Shown: positions 45,075 through 54,385, numbered from the stretch's first letter. The stretch: 64,000 bases of DNA from Microbacterium sp. MYb54 (GCF_002979515.1 NZ_PCPA01000001.1:62001-126000), one strand, 5' to 3'. Program-made: numbers and translations. Notes: generated by a model not told the origin, from the letters alone.

Positions 45075-45128
45075 TTGATCCTCCTCGCGCTTTCCGATAG
45101 GAAAGTAGAAGGCTTTCCGTTCGGAAAG
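45075..45128 (+). promoter_or_regulatory. Promoter overlapped by two 16-bp palindromic operators
   Basis: -35 TTGATC (45075-45080), 17-base spacer, -10 TAGGAA (45098-45103). CTTTCCGATAGGAAAG (45090-45105) covers the -10; CTTTCCGTTCGGAAAG (45113-45128) covers the start region. They are 23 bp apart centre to centre. Confidence 0.7.
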
Positions 45129-45143
45129 TGGAGGAGGTTCGTC

Positions 45144-46013
45144 GTGAAGCAGAAGCCGATTCCCGGTCAGAGTGCTCTCGTGCCGCCCGATGCCGACGTC
45201 GCTCGGCAGTACCTGGCTGCGGCGGATGCGGTGATGGAGCGGCGTGACCGCACTGTCGACAGGCGCGCGCTTGCCTGGCTCCAGATCGTCAATGCGGCCG
45301 TCACGGCCGGATACCTCGCCACGTTCGCGCTCATCCTGCGCCAGGGGGACGTCGTCGCTTCCCAGGTGGTTCTGTTCACCCTCCTGGTGTGGGGACAGCT
45401 GGCGAGCGGGATGGCGCAGCGGAGCGGGATGCAGTGGCGCTGGAGCTCCGCGCGGTGGCCGCTCCTGCTCGGCGGAGGAGTCGTGCTCGTCGGGGCCGTC
45501 ATCGTGTTCGGACTCGTCGCATTGGACACCAGGCTCCCGGCTGTCGTGGTGCTCATCCCGGCGGGCATGGTCCTGCTGGGCAGCGGAGGCTACGGCGTGG
45601 TCCAGCTTCTGCGTGCTGCCGGCGATCCGCGACCTCCGCAGCCTTCGCGGATCGCCCTGCCCGCCCCGATCCGGTGGGGGACCGTGCTCGTCGGAGTCGC
45701 TCTCGGCGTGCTGACCATGCTCGCGGGAGCGCCGGATGACGCATTGCGCAGCGTGATCACTCTGCTGGTGATGCTGGTGCTCCTCGCCTGGATCGTCGCC
45801 TTCAACACTCCCGTGGGGCTCCCCGCCATCGGCGCTTCCTGGCGGTGGCCGCATGTCGCGATCTTCTTCCTCGCGGTCGGCATCCCCGTCACTCTCACGG
45901 TGGGGGGAGGGGCATTCGGCGGCCAGGGGCTCGCCGGCGTCCTCGGTGGCACCGTCGTGATCGTGCTCTTCGCAGTGGTGTCCTTCGTCCCAGGGCGGGA
46001 GCGCCGTGGCTGA
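45144..46013 (+). CDS. Membrane protein in a two-gene unit with a winged-helix regulator
   Basis: A 289-residue protein with about eight membrane helices and a soluble N-terminus of 45 residues (DADVARQYLAAADAVMERRDRTVD). The family is not recognised. GTG 45144 has GAGGAGG 6 bases upstream. It ends 8 bp inside the regulator gene, so the two are translated together, and both sit behind two palindromic operators. Confidence 0.8.
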   Translation: MKQKPIPGQSALVPPDADVARQYLAAADAVMERRDRTVDRRALAWLQIVNAAVTAGYLATFALILRQGDVVASQVVLFTLLVWGQLASGMAQRSGMQWRWSSARWPLLLGGGVVLVGAVIVFGLVALDTRLPAVVVLIPAGMVLLGSGGYGVVQLLRAAGDPRPPQPSRIALPAPIRWGTVLVGVALGVLTMLAGAPDDALRSVITLLVMLVLLAWIVAFNTPVGLPAIGASWRWPHVAIFFLAVGIPVTLTVGGGAFGGQGLAGVLGGTVVIVLFAVVSFVPGRERRG

Positions 46014-46335
46014 GGCGGCGTTCCGGCCGCACCCGCGCACGCAGCTGGACGACAACTTCGCCTCGCCCATCCGGTTCTCGCTCATGGCGGCGCTGGGCGA
46101 CGGCATGGAACTCGACTTCCAGGCCCTCCGCGAGATCCTCCAGTGCGGTGACTCTCCTCTGAGCAAGGCCATCACGCACCTGCAGGCGGCTGAGTATGTT
46201 CTCGCGCGCAAGGGTGTCGTCGGCGGTCGCTCGCGCACCTGGGTGCGTTCGACGAAGATGGGCCGCGATGCCTTCGCGGCCCATCTCCAGGCGTTACGGG
46301 AGATCGTGGCCCTCACCGCCGGGCCACAATTGTGA
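46006..46335 (+). CDS. Winged-helix DNA-binding regulator (HTH_34-like)
   Basis: A 109-residue protein consisting of little beyond one winged helix: FASPIRFSLMAAL, the recognition helix in CGDSPLSKAITHLQAAEYV, and the wing GGRSRTW. It has no effector domain. The start GTG overlaps the upstream stop. The adjacent palindromes (CTTTCC-N4-GGAAAG) are the obvious candidate binding sites, making this an autoregulated unit; direct evidence is lacking. Confidence 0.85.
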   Translation: MAEAAFRPHPRTQLDDNFASPIRFSLMAALGDGMELDFQALREILQCGDSPLSKAITHLQAAEYVLARKGVVGGRSRTWVRSTKMGRDAFAAHLQALREIVALTAGPQL

Positions 46336-46341
46336 TGCCCG

Positions 46342-47346
46342 TCAGGCGGTCGCGCTGACGAGGTCTGGGTGGTGGATCGCCGCGACATCGGGGTGCGCAC
46401 GAAGCCGAGACTTGAGCGCGTTCTCGCCGTAGGTCGCATGGATCGGATTGCCGGGGTCCTCGGTGACTCCGGTCGCTTGATCAGCGAGGTCAGCGGGGAG
46501 CTCGATCAGCGGCAGTTGCTGATCGAGCGCGGGGTTGAAGAAGAACGGGATCGAGATGCGCTCCTCCGGTGCTCGTGGTGAGATCACACGGTGGTTCGTG
46601 GCCTTGAGGTATCCGCCGGTGGCATACTCCAGCAGCTCGCCGATGTTGACGACGAAGGCGCCGGACACCGGGGGAGCCGACACCCACTCTCCGTCACGCT
46701 CGACCTGGAGTCCGCCCTTGCCGGGCTCGACCCACAGCAGCGTCAGCACACCGGAGTCCTTGTGCGCTCCGACGCCCTGCTGCGGTTCGGGCTCGTCCGT
46801 GCCCGGGTATCGCACGATCTTGATCAGGGTCGAAGGATCGCGGAACGGCTCGTCGAAGTAGGTCTCGTCGGCGCCGAGAGTGACAGCCCAGGCGCGCAGG
46901 AGCTTGCGGGCGATCTCTGTCAGGGTGTCGTGCCACTCCGTGACGATTTCCTTCAGCTCCGGTTGTGCTGCAGGCCAGAGATTGGGGCCGGTGAGACGGT
47001 TGAAGGCGGGGCCGCCGTCGACGGGTTCGCGCTCGGGGCCGATGTCGATCTGCTCGCGCCAGTCGACCTTCCCCTGCGTCCGCTCGCCGCCGACGCGGGT
47101 GTACCCGCGGAAGTGCGGGCTGTTCACGTTCTCGATCGCGAGCTTGTCCGCTTCGGGCAGGGCGAAGAAGCCGAGGGCCGCCTGATGGAGCCGGGCCTCG
47201 AGCTCTGGGGAGATCCCCGTGCCGGTGAGGTAGAAGAAGCCGACGTCGTGCGTCGCCGCCCGGAGTTCATCGCGGAATCGTGCCGCGGCCTCGGGGCCTT
47301 CGTCGAGCTGGGACAGGTCCAGGATGGGGAGCGAGAGTTCAGCCAT
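46342..47346 (-). CDS. Isopenicillin N synthase-family 2-oxoglutarate/Fe(II) oxygenase
   Basis: A 334-residue non-heme iron oxygenase. Fe ligands are H195, D197 (GAHKDSG) and H252 (ATNHRVIS); R263-x-S265 (RIS) binds 2-oxoglutarate. The DIOX N-terminal strand LPILDLSQL is typical. Members include ethylene-forming-type and many uncharacterised enzymes, so the substrate is open. ATG is leaderless behind TAGCCT. It converges on the winged-helix regulator and is divergent from efeU. Confidence 0.9.
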   Translation of the reverse strand: MAELSLPILDLSQLDEGPEAAARFRDELRAATHDVGFFYLTGTGISPELEARLHQAALGFFALPEADKLAIENVNSPHFRGYTRVGGERTQGKVDWREQIDIGPEREPVDGGPAFNRLTGPNLWPAAQPELKEIVTEWHDTLTEIARKLLRAWAVTLGADETYFDEPFRDPSTLIKIVRYPGTDEPEPQQGVGAHKDSGVLTLLWVEPGKGGLQVERDGEWVSAPPVSGAFVVNIGELLEYATGGYLKATNHRVISPRAPEERISIPFFFNPALDQQLPLIELPADLADQATGVTEDPGNPIHATYGENALKSRLRAHPDVAAIHHPDLVSATA

Positions 47347-47352
47347 GGACTG

Positions 47353-47358
47353 AGGCTA
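47353..47358 (-). promoter_or_regulatory. Leaderless promoter of the IPNS-like gene
   Basis: TAGCCT, six bases before ATG 47346. Confidence 0.6.
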
Positions 47359-47438
47359 CGTCGCGCCGCGGGGGCGTGATCCTGTGTTGCGCTCCATTAC
47401 TTCCGGTCCGCGTGTTCAGCGCGCGTTGATCGCGGTGC

Positions 47439-47474
47439 TAGAGTCTCCTTCGGTAAGGGCTGCCTTACCTCATT
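47439..47474 (+). promoter_or_regulatory. efeU promoter and iron-type dyad
   Basis: TAGAGT (47439-47444) is a likely -10. A dyad GGTAAGG-GCTG-CCTTACC (47452-47469) lies at the transcription start. TAAGGGCTGCCTTACCTCA (47454-47472) matches the DtxR/IdeR consensus at about 13 of 19 positions. Confidence 0.5.
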
Positions 47475-47496
47475 CAACGCCAGAGAGTGTTCTTCC

Positions 47497-48441
47497 GTGC
47501 TCGCCACCTATCTCATCGGGCTCCGCGAGGGGCTTGAAGCCGCACTCGTCGTCGGCATCCTCGTCGCCTACCTCCGTCGCCTCGATCGTCAGGACGCGCT
47601 TCCGAAGATGTGGGCGGGCGTCGGTCTCGCGATCATCCTGGCGCTCGGCATCGGCGCCGTGCTCACCTTCGGCGCCTACGAGCTCACGTTCCAGGCTCAG
47701 GAGCTGATCGGCGGGGGACTCTCGCTCCTCGCCGTGGCGATGGTCACGTGGATGATCTTCTGGATGCAGCGCGCGGGGCGCACCATGAAGGCGACACTCG
47801 AGGGCGGCATCGACCGTGCCCTCACTGCGGGCGGGCTGTGGGCGCTCATCGCCATCGGCTTCGTATCGGTCGCCCGCGAGGGCATAGAGACGACCCTGCT
47901 GCTGTGGTCGATGGTGCAGTCGTTCGGCGACGCGCCCTCTGCACTGCTGGGTGCATTGTTGGGTCTCATCGCGGCTGTGATCATCGGCTGGCTGATCTCG
48001 CGCGGTGCGGTGCGGCTCGACCTGCGTCGCTTCTTCGCCTGGACGGGCGGTTTCCTCGTGATCGTCGCCGCAGGGGTCCTCGCCTATGCGCTGATGGATC
48101 TGCAGGAGGCGGGCCTGCTCCCCGGCCCGTTCACCGCCCTGGCTCCGATCGACGCCGTGACAGGTGGCGTGGCCGTGGGCTGGGCTGCCTTCCCGTTCGG
48201 CTGGGCTTTCGACGTCTCGGCGACGATCGCCCCCGGCGGACCGCTCGCCTCCATCCTGCAGGCGACGGTCGGGTTCATGCCCGCCATGACCTGGCTGCAG
48301 GTCGTCGCCTGGGCTCTCTACATCTCGCTCGTCGGATGGCTGTACATCCGCGGACTCCGCATGAAGCGCCCGTCGAAGCCGCAGGCTCCGGCCGCGCCCG
48401 CCTCTGAATCTCCCTCCCTCACACAACAAGGAGCAGCATGA
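47497..48441 (+). CDS. efeU: Iron permease EfeU (FTR1 family)
   Basis: A 314-residue permease with seven membrane helices that imports ferric or ferrous iron. Both iron-site motifs are present: REGLE (10-14) and REGIE (127-131). The start is GTG. Its stop overlaps efeO by ATGA, and efeB follows: the complete EfeUOB order. Confidence 0.95.
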   Translation: MLATYLIGLREGLEAALVVGILVAYLRRLDRQDALPKMWAGVGLAIILALGIGAVLTFGAYELTFQAQELIGGGLSLLAVAMVTWMIFWMQRAGRTMKATLEGGIDRALTAGGLWALIAIGFVSVAREGIETTLLLWSMVQSFGDAPSALLGALLGLIAAVIIGWLISRGAVRLDLRRFFAWTGGFLVIVAAGVLAYALMDLQEAGLLPGPFTALAPIDAVTGGVAVGWAAFPFGWAFDVSATIAPGGPLASILQATVGFMPAMTWLQVVAWALYISLVGWLYIRGLRMKRPSKPQAPAAPASESPSLTQQGAA

Positions 48442-49670
48442 CCACCACGCACCGGTTCCTGGGGGTGCTCGCCGCCACCGGCGCCGCCGCCCTCGTCTTG
48501 AGCGGCTGCGTCGCGAAAAGCGATGCGGGGGCCACCGCGGCCTTCGACGTCTCGTCCACTGCCGGCGACTGCGCCGTCTCCGCGGTGACAGCGAAGAGCG
48601 GGACGCTGACCTTCAACGTCAAGAACGACACCGAGCAGGTCTCCGAGTTCTATCTGCTGGCCGAGGATGGTCTGCGGATCGTCGGCGAGGTCGAGAACAT
48701 CGCCCCGTCGGCATCTCGAACGCTCACCGTGGTCGCGCAGCCGGGCGACTACTTCACGCTCTGCAAGCCGGGCATGATCGGCGAGGGCGTCGGCAAGACC
48801 GCGTTCACGGTCACCGGAGATCGCGTCGCGGTCGACGGTCCTGACGCCGAGCAGAAGCAGAAGGCCGTCGACCTCTACGCCGCGTTCGTCAAGGACCAGG
48901 TCGGCCAGCTCGTCCCCGCTGTCGAGGACTTCGTCGCCGCCTACGAGTCCGGTGACGACGAGACCGCACGCACGCTCTTCCCGCAGACCCGCGCATTCTA
49001 CGAGCGCATCGAGCCCGTCGCCGAGGCGCTGGGCGACCTCGACCCGCGCATCGACTACCGCGAGGTCGACGCCGTGGCTGAGGGGCTGGACTGGACAGGA
49101 TTCCATCGCATCGAGAAAGACCTGTGGGTGCCGGCTCAGGATGCGCTGAACGCCGACGGTGAGACCCCCGCCTGGCAGGACTGGGCGCCGTCGACCCCCG
49201 AGGAGCGTGCCGACTACGGCGACCTGCTGCTCGCCGACGTGCAGGAACTGTACGACTACGTGCACTCCGACGACTTCACCACCGCCCTCGACGACCAGGG
49301 CATCGGCGGCATCTCGAACGGCGCGATCGCGCTGCTCGACGAGGTCGCGACCGGCAAGATCTCCGGCGAGGAGGACTGGTGGTCGGGAACCGACCTCTAC
49401 GACTTCGCGGCGAATGTCGAAGGCTCGAAGATGGCGTTCTCGCTCGTGCAGGACTTCGCCGTCGCGCAGGGTGACGACGGCAAGGCGCTCGTCGCCGAGA
49501 TCGAGCCGGGCTACACGGCGCTCGAGGACTCTCTCGCCGCCCACGGTTCGCTGGCCGACGGGTTCGTGGGGTACTCGGAGCTGACCGAGGCCGACAAGCG
49601 CGAGTTCACCGACCTGATCAACGCGCTCGCCGAGCCGCTCTCGCAGCTCACCAGCACGGTCCTCGACTGA
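48438..49670 (+). CDS. efeO: Iron uptake lipoprotein EfeO
   Basis: A 410-residue exported protein with a lipobox (LSGC at about 21-24), an N-terminal cupredoxin-like part (35-130) and a C-terminal M75 peptidase-like domain whose HRIE motif (223-226) is the proposed iron site. It should hold iron outside the membrane for EfeU. Confidence 0.94.
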   Translation: MTTTHRFLGVLAATGAAALVLSGCVAKSDAGATAAFDVSSTAGDCAVSAVTAKSGTLTFNVKNDTEQVSEFYLLAEDGLRIVGEVENIAPSASRTLTVVAQPGDYFTLCKPGMIGEGVGKTAFTVTGDRVAVDGPDAEQKQKAVDLYAAFVKDQVGQLVPAVEDFVAAYESGDDETARTLFPQTRAFYERIEPVAEALGDLDPRIDYREVDAVAEGLDWTGFHRIEKDLWVPAQDALNADGETPAWQDWAPSTPEERADYGDLLLADVQELYDYVHSDDFTTALDDQGIGGISNGAIALLDEVATGKISGEEDWWSGTDLYDFAANVEGSKMAFSLVQDFAVAQGDDGKALVAEIEPGYTALEDSLAAHGSLADGFVGYSELTEADKREFTDLINALAEPLSQLTSTVLD

Positions 49671-49708
49671 TCAGCTTCGTGCTGACCTGAACCGGTACCA
49701 TCACGGAC

Positions 49709-51013
49709 GTGAATGAACCAGAAGCGGATGCCTCGCCCGACGAGTCATCGATGGGCGAGGCATCCGCTCCTGCCGGTCTGAGCAGGCGCGGCCTGCTCGG
49801 TCTCGCGATCGGCGGCGGAGTGGCAGGACTCGCCGTCGGTGCGGGGGCAGGCCTCACCGGGGGCGTGGCGATCGGGCGAGCGCGGGCTGCGGATGACGCG
49901 CATTCCGCGTACGAGTTCTTCGGAGCGCATCAGAGCGGCATCACCACGCCGGTGCAGGATCACCTGCACTTCGCCAGTTTCGACATGATGCCGCGCACCG
50001 ACCGCGAGGATCTCATCTCGCTTCTGCAGGACTGGACGTACGCGTCCTCACGCATGGTGCAGGGCCTCGAGGTCAGCGCGACGGGTGCGGTCGGTGGCCC
50101 GGCCGAAGCGCCGCCGGATGACACCGGGGAGGCGCTCGGACTCCCCGCCGCCGGGCTCACGATCACGTTCGGCTTCGGGCCGGGACTCTTCGAGAATGAG
50201 GACGGCGACCGCTACGGCATCGCCGCGCAGCGCCCCGCAGGGCTGGAACGCCTGCCGGCCTTCCTCGGCGACGATCTCGATCCGCAGACCTCTCACGGCG
50301 ATCTCTGCATCCAGGCGTGCGCCGATGACCCGCAGGTCGCGGTGCATGCCATCCGCAACCTCAGTCGCATCGCCTTCGGGCGGGCGCGCCTGCGCTGGTC
50401 GCAGCTGGGCTTCGGTAAGACCTCTCGCACCACGGCGACGCAGGCCACTCCGCGAAACCTCTTCGGTTTCAAGGACGGCACCGCGAACATCCTGGCCGAC
50501 GACACGACTGCGCTCACCGATCACGTGTGGGTGTCGGCGAAGGATGAGCCGGCGTGGCTCGCCGGGGGCTCGTACCTCGTGGCCCGCAAGATCGCGATGC
50601 TGATCGAGACCTGGGATCGGGTGCGCTTGTCCGAGCAGGACACGATCATCGGCCGCGACAAGGGGGAGGGGGCGCCGCTCTCCGGTGGAGACGAGTTCAC
50701 GGCGCCGGATTTCCACAGCAAGACGATCGATGCGAACAGCCACGTGAGTCTCGCCCATCCCGAGCAGAACGACGGCATCCGCATCCTGCGACGCGGGTAC
50801 AACTACGTCGACGGGAACAACGCCCTCGGTCGCCTCGACGCCGGACTCTTCTTCCTCTCGTACCAGCGTGATCCCGCGCAGTTCATCTCGCTCCAGCGGC
50901 GGCTGTCGACGGATCTCATGAACGAGTACATCAAACACGTCGGATCCGGCATCTGGGCGGTGCCTGCCGGGGTGAAGCCCGGTTCCTATGTGGGAGCCGC
51001 GCTTTTCGCCTGA
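49709..51013 (+). CDS. efeB: Deferrochelatase/DyP-type peroxidase EfeB
   Basis: A 434-residue heme peroxidase with a twin-arginine signal (SRRGLLGLAIGGGVAGLAVG). The DyP motif GFKDGT (253-258) is clear, with the catalytic aspartate, and the proximal His in NSHVSLAHP. It takes iron from heme or acts as a peroxidase. GTG 49709 has TACCAT (49696-49701) seven bases before it, so it may also be transcribed alone. It converges on the serine hydrolase gene within 5 bp. Confidence 0.94.
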   Translation: MNEPEADASPDESSMGEASAPAGLSRRGLLGLAIGGGVAGLAVGAGAGLTGGVAIGRARAADDAHSAYEFFGAHQSGITTPVQDHLHFASFDMMPRTDREDLISLLQDWTYASSRMVQGLEVSATGAVGGPAEAPPDDTGEALGLPAAGLTITFGFGPGLFENEDGDRYGIAAQRPAGLERLPAFLGDDLDPQTSHGDLCIQACADDPQVAVHAIRNLSRIAFGRARLRWSQLGFGKTSRTTATQATPRNLFGFKDGTANILADDTTALTDHVWVSAKDEPAWLAGGSYLVARKIAMLIETWDRVRLSEQDTIIGRDKGEGAPLSGGDEFTAPDFHSKTIDANSHVSLAHPEQNDGIRILRRGYNYVDGNNALGRLDAGLFFLSYQRDPAQFISLQRRLSTDLMNEYIKHVGSGIWAVPAGVKPGSYVGAALFA

Positions 51014-51017
51014 CCCG

Positions 51018-51893
51018 TCAGGACTCGCTGGCGGCGATGAGCGTCTCGACGGCGAAGCCAGCGATGGCGTCAGCGCCGGAATGGTCGTCTGCAGTGATCG
51101 TGACCACGGCATCGTCGAGGAATATTAGCAGCTGACCGTGGGCGCCGTGCAGTCGCCAGGCCGGACCGGGGCCGCCCCAACCGGCAAGCGCGTAGCGGTC
51201 ATAGGCAGGGCTCTCCCCGGCGACGACCCAATTCGCATGCATCGAGTCGATCCACTCGGATGAGATGAGCGGTCGTCCCTGCCACATCCCGCGATCGCGG
51301 ATGAGGAGGCCGAGGCGGGACAGCTCTTCGGTGCGGAGGAAGAGCCCGCCTCCAGCCTCGATGCGCCCCTGGGGGCTGCGCTCCCACTCCACGTCGTCGA
51401 TGCCGAGCGGGCCGAACAGACGGGTGACGAAATAGTCGCCGACGTCGCCGACACGTGCGGCCAGCGCGGCCATCGCGGTATACGTGCTCGCGTTCGAATA
51501 CTGGAAGGTCCGTCCGCTCGAGGGGCGTCGCAGGAACTCGCGTGCCAGATCCGGCCAGTCGGTCATCAGGGTGTCGGACCACGGCAGGTCGACGCCGCTC
51601 GACATCATCAGGAGGTGGCGCAGAGTGACCTCGTCGACACCGGGGCCCAGGTCGTGGTCGGGCAGGTAGGTCGACACCGGCTCATCGAGCGACACCATCC
51701 CTTCATCCGCGGCGATTCCTGCGGCGAGTACGCAGACCCCTTTCGCGACCGAGTGCACGTCTTCGCGGACGTCGGCGGTCCAGCGATACTCCGCAGTGTC
51801 CGCACCCAGGCGGACGTGCAGGCCGTGGGCGACGAACCCCGACGCCTCCACCTGATCGACGATGCGGTCTCGGACGGTCTGCGCTCGGGTCAC
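51018..51893 (-). CDS. Serine hydrolase (beta-lactamase-like, class C/S12 type)
   Basis: A 291-residue penicillin-binding-like hydrolase. Active-site motifs: SVAK (48-51) and YSN (132-134); a third HGAHG-type motif lies near GPAWRLHGAHGQ. There is no signal peptide, so it is probably a cytosolic esterase or similar rather than a resistance enzyme. GTG is leaderless behind TAGCCT. Confidence 0.88.
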   Translation of the reverse strand: MTRAQTVRDRIVDQVEASGFVAHGLHVRLGADTAEYRWTADVREDVHSVAKGVCVLAAGIAADEGMVSLDEPVSTYLPDHDLGPGVDEVTLRHLLMMSSGVDLPWSDTLMTDWPDLAREFLRRPSSGRTFQYSNASTYTAMAALAARVGDVGDYFVTRLFGPLGIDDVEWERSPQGRIEAGGGLFLRTEELSRLGLLIRDRGMWQGRPLISSEWIDSMHANWVVAGESPAYDRYALAGWGGPGPAWRLHGAHGQLLIFLDDAVVTITADDHSGADAIAGFAVETLIAASES

Positions 51894-51899
51894 ACCTCG

Positions 51900-51905
51900 A
51901 GGCTA
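51900..51905 (-). promoter_or_regulatory. Leaderless promoter of the serine hydrolase gene
   Basis: TAGCCT, six bases before GTG 51893; it lies just beyond the end of the acyltransferase gene. Confidence 0.6.
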
Positions 51906-51915
51906 TCGCCTGCCT

Positions 51916-53046
51916 CTATCGAGGCCGTCGAGACCCGGTCGGGTCGTTCCGGCGGCCTTCCTTGGAGGCGAGTTCCGGATCGGCGAACAGCCAGCCGGGC
52001 CGCGGCTCGACCAGGGGGCGAAACACCCATCTGACCGGCTTGGTCGCCAGGACGAGCGCGATCACGACCGACAGCACGGTCACGATCGGGAGCCAGATCC
52101 AGGTGGGTTCGAGGTCGCGCAGGACTCCGCTCTCGCGGAACGGATACAGCACGAACGAGTGCAGCAGGAACACGTACATCGTGTACTGGCCGAAGGTCGT
52201 CCACCAATGCGCGCCGCGCGGGATGAGGGCGAAGAAGGCAGCGCTGAGAACGACCGCGAGCAGCATCAGGACGATCCGGATGCCGCCGGCCCACCACTGC
52301 TCCCCGCCGAGATCGGCGTAGGAATCCTCGTAGAAGAGCCAGTGACGCAGATCGGTGGCCTGCCAGACGGGGAGCCAGTTCCAGGCTGCCCAACCGGTGG
52401 CCGCGAAGATCGCCACGGCTCCGGCGCGCAGCCACCACGGCCGGAAGTCGAGGAGTCGGAGACGGTCGACGATGTCGTGTTCACGCAGCCACCAGCCCAG
52501 GGTGAAGAACGGCAGCAGTCCGAGCGTGCGCGAGAGCGAGAAGGTGCTGTCGATGTTCGGCAGGTAGCCCACGCCGACCGAGATCACGACGGTCCACAGC
52601 AGCGGCCAGCGCAGCAGGGCGAGGTAAGGGAGCACGAGCCGGAAGATGCCGAGGGCGAGCAGGAACCACAGCGTCCAGCTCGGCTGGGTGATGTTCGGGT
52701 TGGCCTGGCCCTCGACGAGCCACTTGGTGAGGGTCCAGAGCGTCTCGAAGATGACGTACGGGAGGATGATGTCGGTGATCACCCGAGCCATCTGCGTCTT
52801 GGTCGGGGAGCCGGATTTGGAGAAGTACCCGGAGATGATCGCGAAGGCAGGCATGTGGAACGCATACAGCGCCAGGTAGAAGGCGAATGCGATGTCGGAG
52901 TCGTAGATGAGTCGCTGGATCGCATGGCCGAGGACGACGAGGACTATGCAGATGTAACGCGCGTTGTCCCAGAACGGCACGCGCCGTCGCTTGCGGGGAA
53001 CCGATCCTGTGGTGGGCCCTGAGATGTCCGCCCCGGTACTGCTCAT
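51916..53046 (-). CDS. Membrane acyltransferase (type 3, OafA/fucose-acetylase-like)
   Basis: A 376-residue protein with about ten membrane helices. The N-terminal WDNARYICIVLVVLGHAIQRL carries the acyltransferase-3 histidine and the FHMPAFAIISGYF segment is also typical. It probably O-acylates a cell surface sugar. ATG is leaderless behind TAGCCT, divergent from the LLM gene. Confidence 0.9.
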   Translation of the reverse strand: MSSTGADISGPTTGSVPRKRRRVPFWDNARYICIVLVVLGHAIQRLIYDSDIAFAFYLALYAFHMPAFAIISGYFSKSGSPTKTQMARVITDIILPYVIFETLWTLTKWLVEGQANPNITQPSWTLWFLLALGIFRLVLPYLALLRWPLLWTVVISVGVGYLPNIDSTFSLSRTLGLLPFFTLGWWLREHDIVDRLRLLDFRPWWLRAGAVAIFAATGWAAWNWLPVWQATDLRHWLFYEDSYADLGGEQWWAGGIRIVLMLLAVVLSAAFFALIPRGAHWWTTFGQYTMYVFLLHSFVLYPFRESGVLRDLEPTWIWLPIVTVLSVVIALVLATKPVRWVFRPLVEPRPGWLFADPELASKEGRRNDPTGSRRPR

Positions 53047-53052
53047 CGTTCG

Positions 53053-53119
53053 AGGCTACAAGGCCGGGAATAAAGTTGCTCTGAGCGCGTTGACACATAT
53101 ACATTCAAATGAATAGAAA
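53053..53119. promoter_or_regulatory. Divergent promoter region of the acyltransferase and LLM genes
   Basis: Minus: TAGCCT (53053-53058). Plus: TTGACA (53090-53095) and TAGAAA (53114-53119) with an 18-base spacer. ATTCA-AA-TGAAT (53103-53114) overlaps the -10, a possible repressor site in unusually AT-rich DNA. Confidence 0.55.
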
Positions 53120-53157
53120 CGGATGCGAGTCATCCGATTCGGAGACACGGAGCAATC

Positions 53158-54384
53158 ATGAGCGAGCAGTCAGGCGCGCAGGCGATGCAGTTCGGCATCA
53201 TGTCGGTCAGCGACATCACGCGCGATCCCACCACCGGGATCACCCCCAGCGAGCAGGAGCGCATCAAGGCGACGACGGCCATCGCCGTGCACGCCGAAGA
53301 GGTCGGTCTCGACGTCTTCGCGATCGGCGAGCACCACAACCCGCCGTTCTGGTCCTCCAGCCCCACAACCTTCCTGGCGGCGCTTGCCGCCCAGACCGAG
53401 CGCCTGATCGTCTCCACCTCGACGACGCTCATCACCACGAACGACCCGGTGCGCATCGCCGAGGAGTACGCGATGCTCCAGCACGTCTCCGACGGACGCA
53501 TGGACCTCATGCTCGGTCGCGGCAACACCGGCCCGGTGTATCCGTGGTTCGGTCAGGACATCCGCCAGGGGCTCCCGCTCGCGATCGAGAACTACGCGCT
53601 GCTGCACAAGCTGTGGCGCGAAGACGTCGTCGACTGGGAAGGGAAGTTCCGCACGCCGCTGCAGGGGTTCACGTCCACGCCGCGTCCGCTCGACGGCATC
53701 GCACCCTTCGTGTGGCACGGGTCGATCCGCACGCCCGAGATCGCCGAGCAGGCCGCCTACTACGGCGACGGCTTCTTCGCGAACAACATCTTCTGGCCGA
53801 AGGAGCACTATCAGCGCCTCATCGAGCTGTACCGCCAGCGCTTCGAGCACTACGGCCACGGCACGCCGGAGCAGGCGATCGTGGGTCTGGGTGGACAGGT
53901 CTTCATGGCCGCGAAGTCGCAGGACGCGGTGAACCAGTTCCGTCCGTACTTCGACAACGCGCCGGTCTACGGTCACGGTCCGAGCATGGAGGACTTCACG
54001 GAGATGACGCCGCTCACGGTGGGTTCACCGCAGCAGGTGATCGACCGCTACGCCGGTATGCGTGAGCACTACGGCGACTACCAGCGTCAGCTGTTCCTCA
54101 TCGATCACGCGGGTCTGCCGTTGAAGATGGTGCTGGAGCAGCTCGACATCCTGGGCGCCGAGGTGGTCCCCGTGCTCCGCAAGGAGCTCGCGAAAGATCG
54201 TCCGGCGAACGTGCCGGATGCTCCGACCCACGCAGCCCGCGTCGCTGCCGAGTTCGGCGACGGCCCGACCCGCCAGGCACGCCCCGGTGCGAACCGCGGG
54301 GACAACCTGACCGGTGATTCGCCGTACCAGGACAGCCCCGCTCCCGCCGGTGCGGCTTTCGGGCTCGGCCGGAAGGAGGCCTGA
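53158..54384 (+). CDS. Luciferase-like (LLM) flavin oxidoreductase, CE1758 family
   Basis: A 408-residue TIM-barrel monooxygenase-like enzyme using FMNH2 or F420. The N-terminus FGIMSVSD, IGEHHNPPF and RMDLMLGRGNTGP fit LLM enzymes, in particular the subfamily paired with an FMN reductase. The C-terminal 40 residues are low-complexity. SD GGAGCA. The reductase gene follows 1 bp later, forming the known LLM duo. The oxidised substrate is unknown. Confidence 0.92.
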   Translation: MSEQSGAQAMQFGIMSVSDITRDPTTGITPSEQERIKATTAIAVHAEEVGLDVFAIGEHHNPPFWSSSPTTFLAALAAQTERLIVSTSTTLITTNDPVRIAEEYAMLQHVSDGRMDLMLGRGNTGPVYPWFGQDIRQGLPLAIENYALLHKLWREDVVDWEGKFRTPLQGFTSTPRPLDGIAPFVWHGSIRTPEIAEQAAYYGDGFFANNIFWPKEHYQRLIELYRQRFEHYGHGTPEQAIVGLGGQVFMAAKSQDAVNQFRPYFDNAPVYGHGPSMEDFTEMTPLTVGSPQQVIDRYAGMREHYGDYQRQLFLIDHAGLPLKMVLEQLDILGAEVVPVLRKELAKDRPANVPDAPTHAARVAAEFGDGPTRQARPGANRGDNLTGDSPYQDSPAPAGAAFGLGRKEA

Positions 54385-54385
54385 G

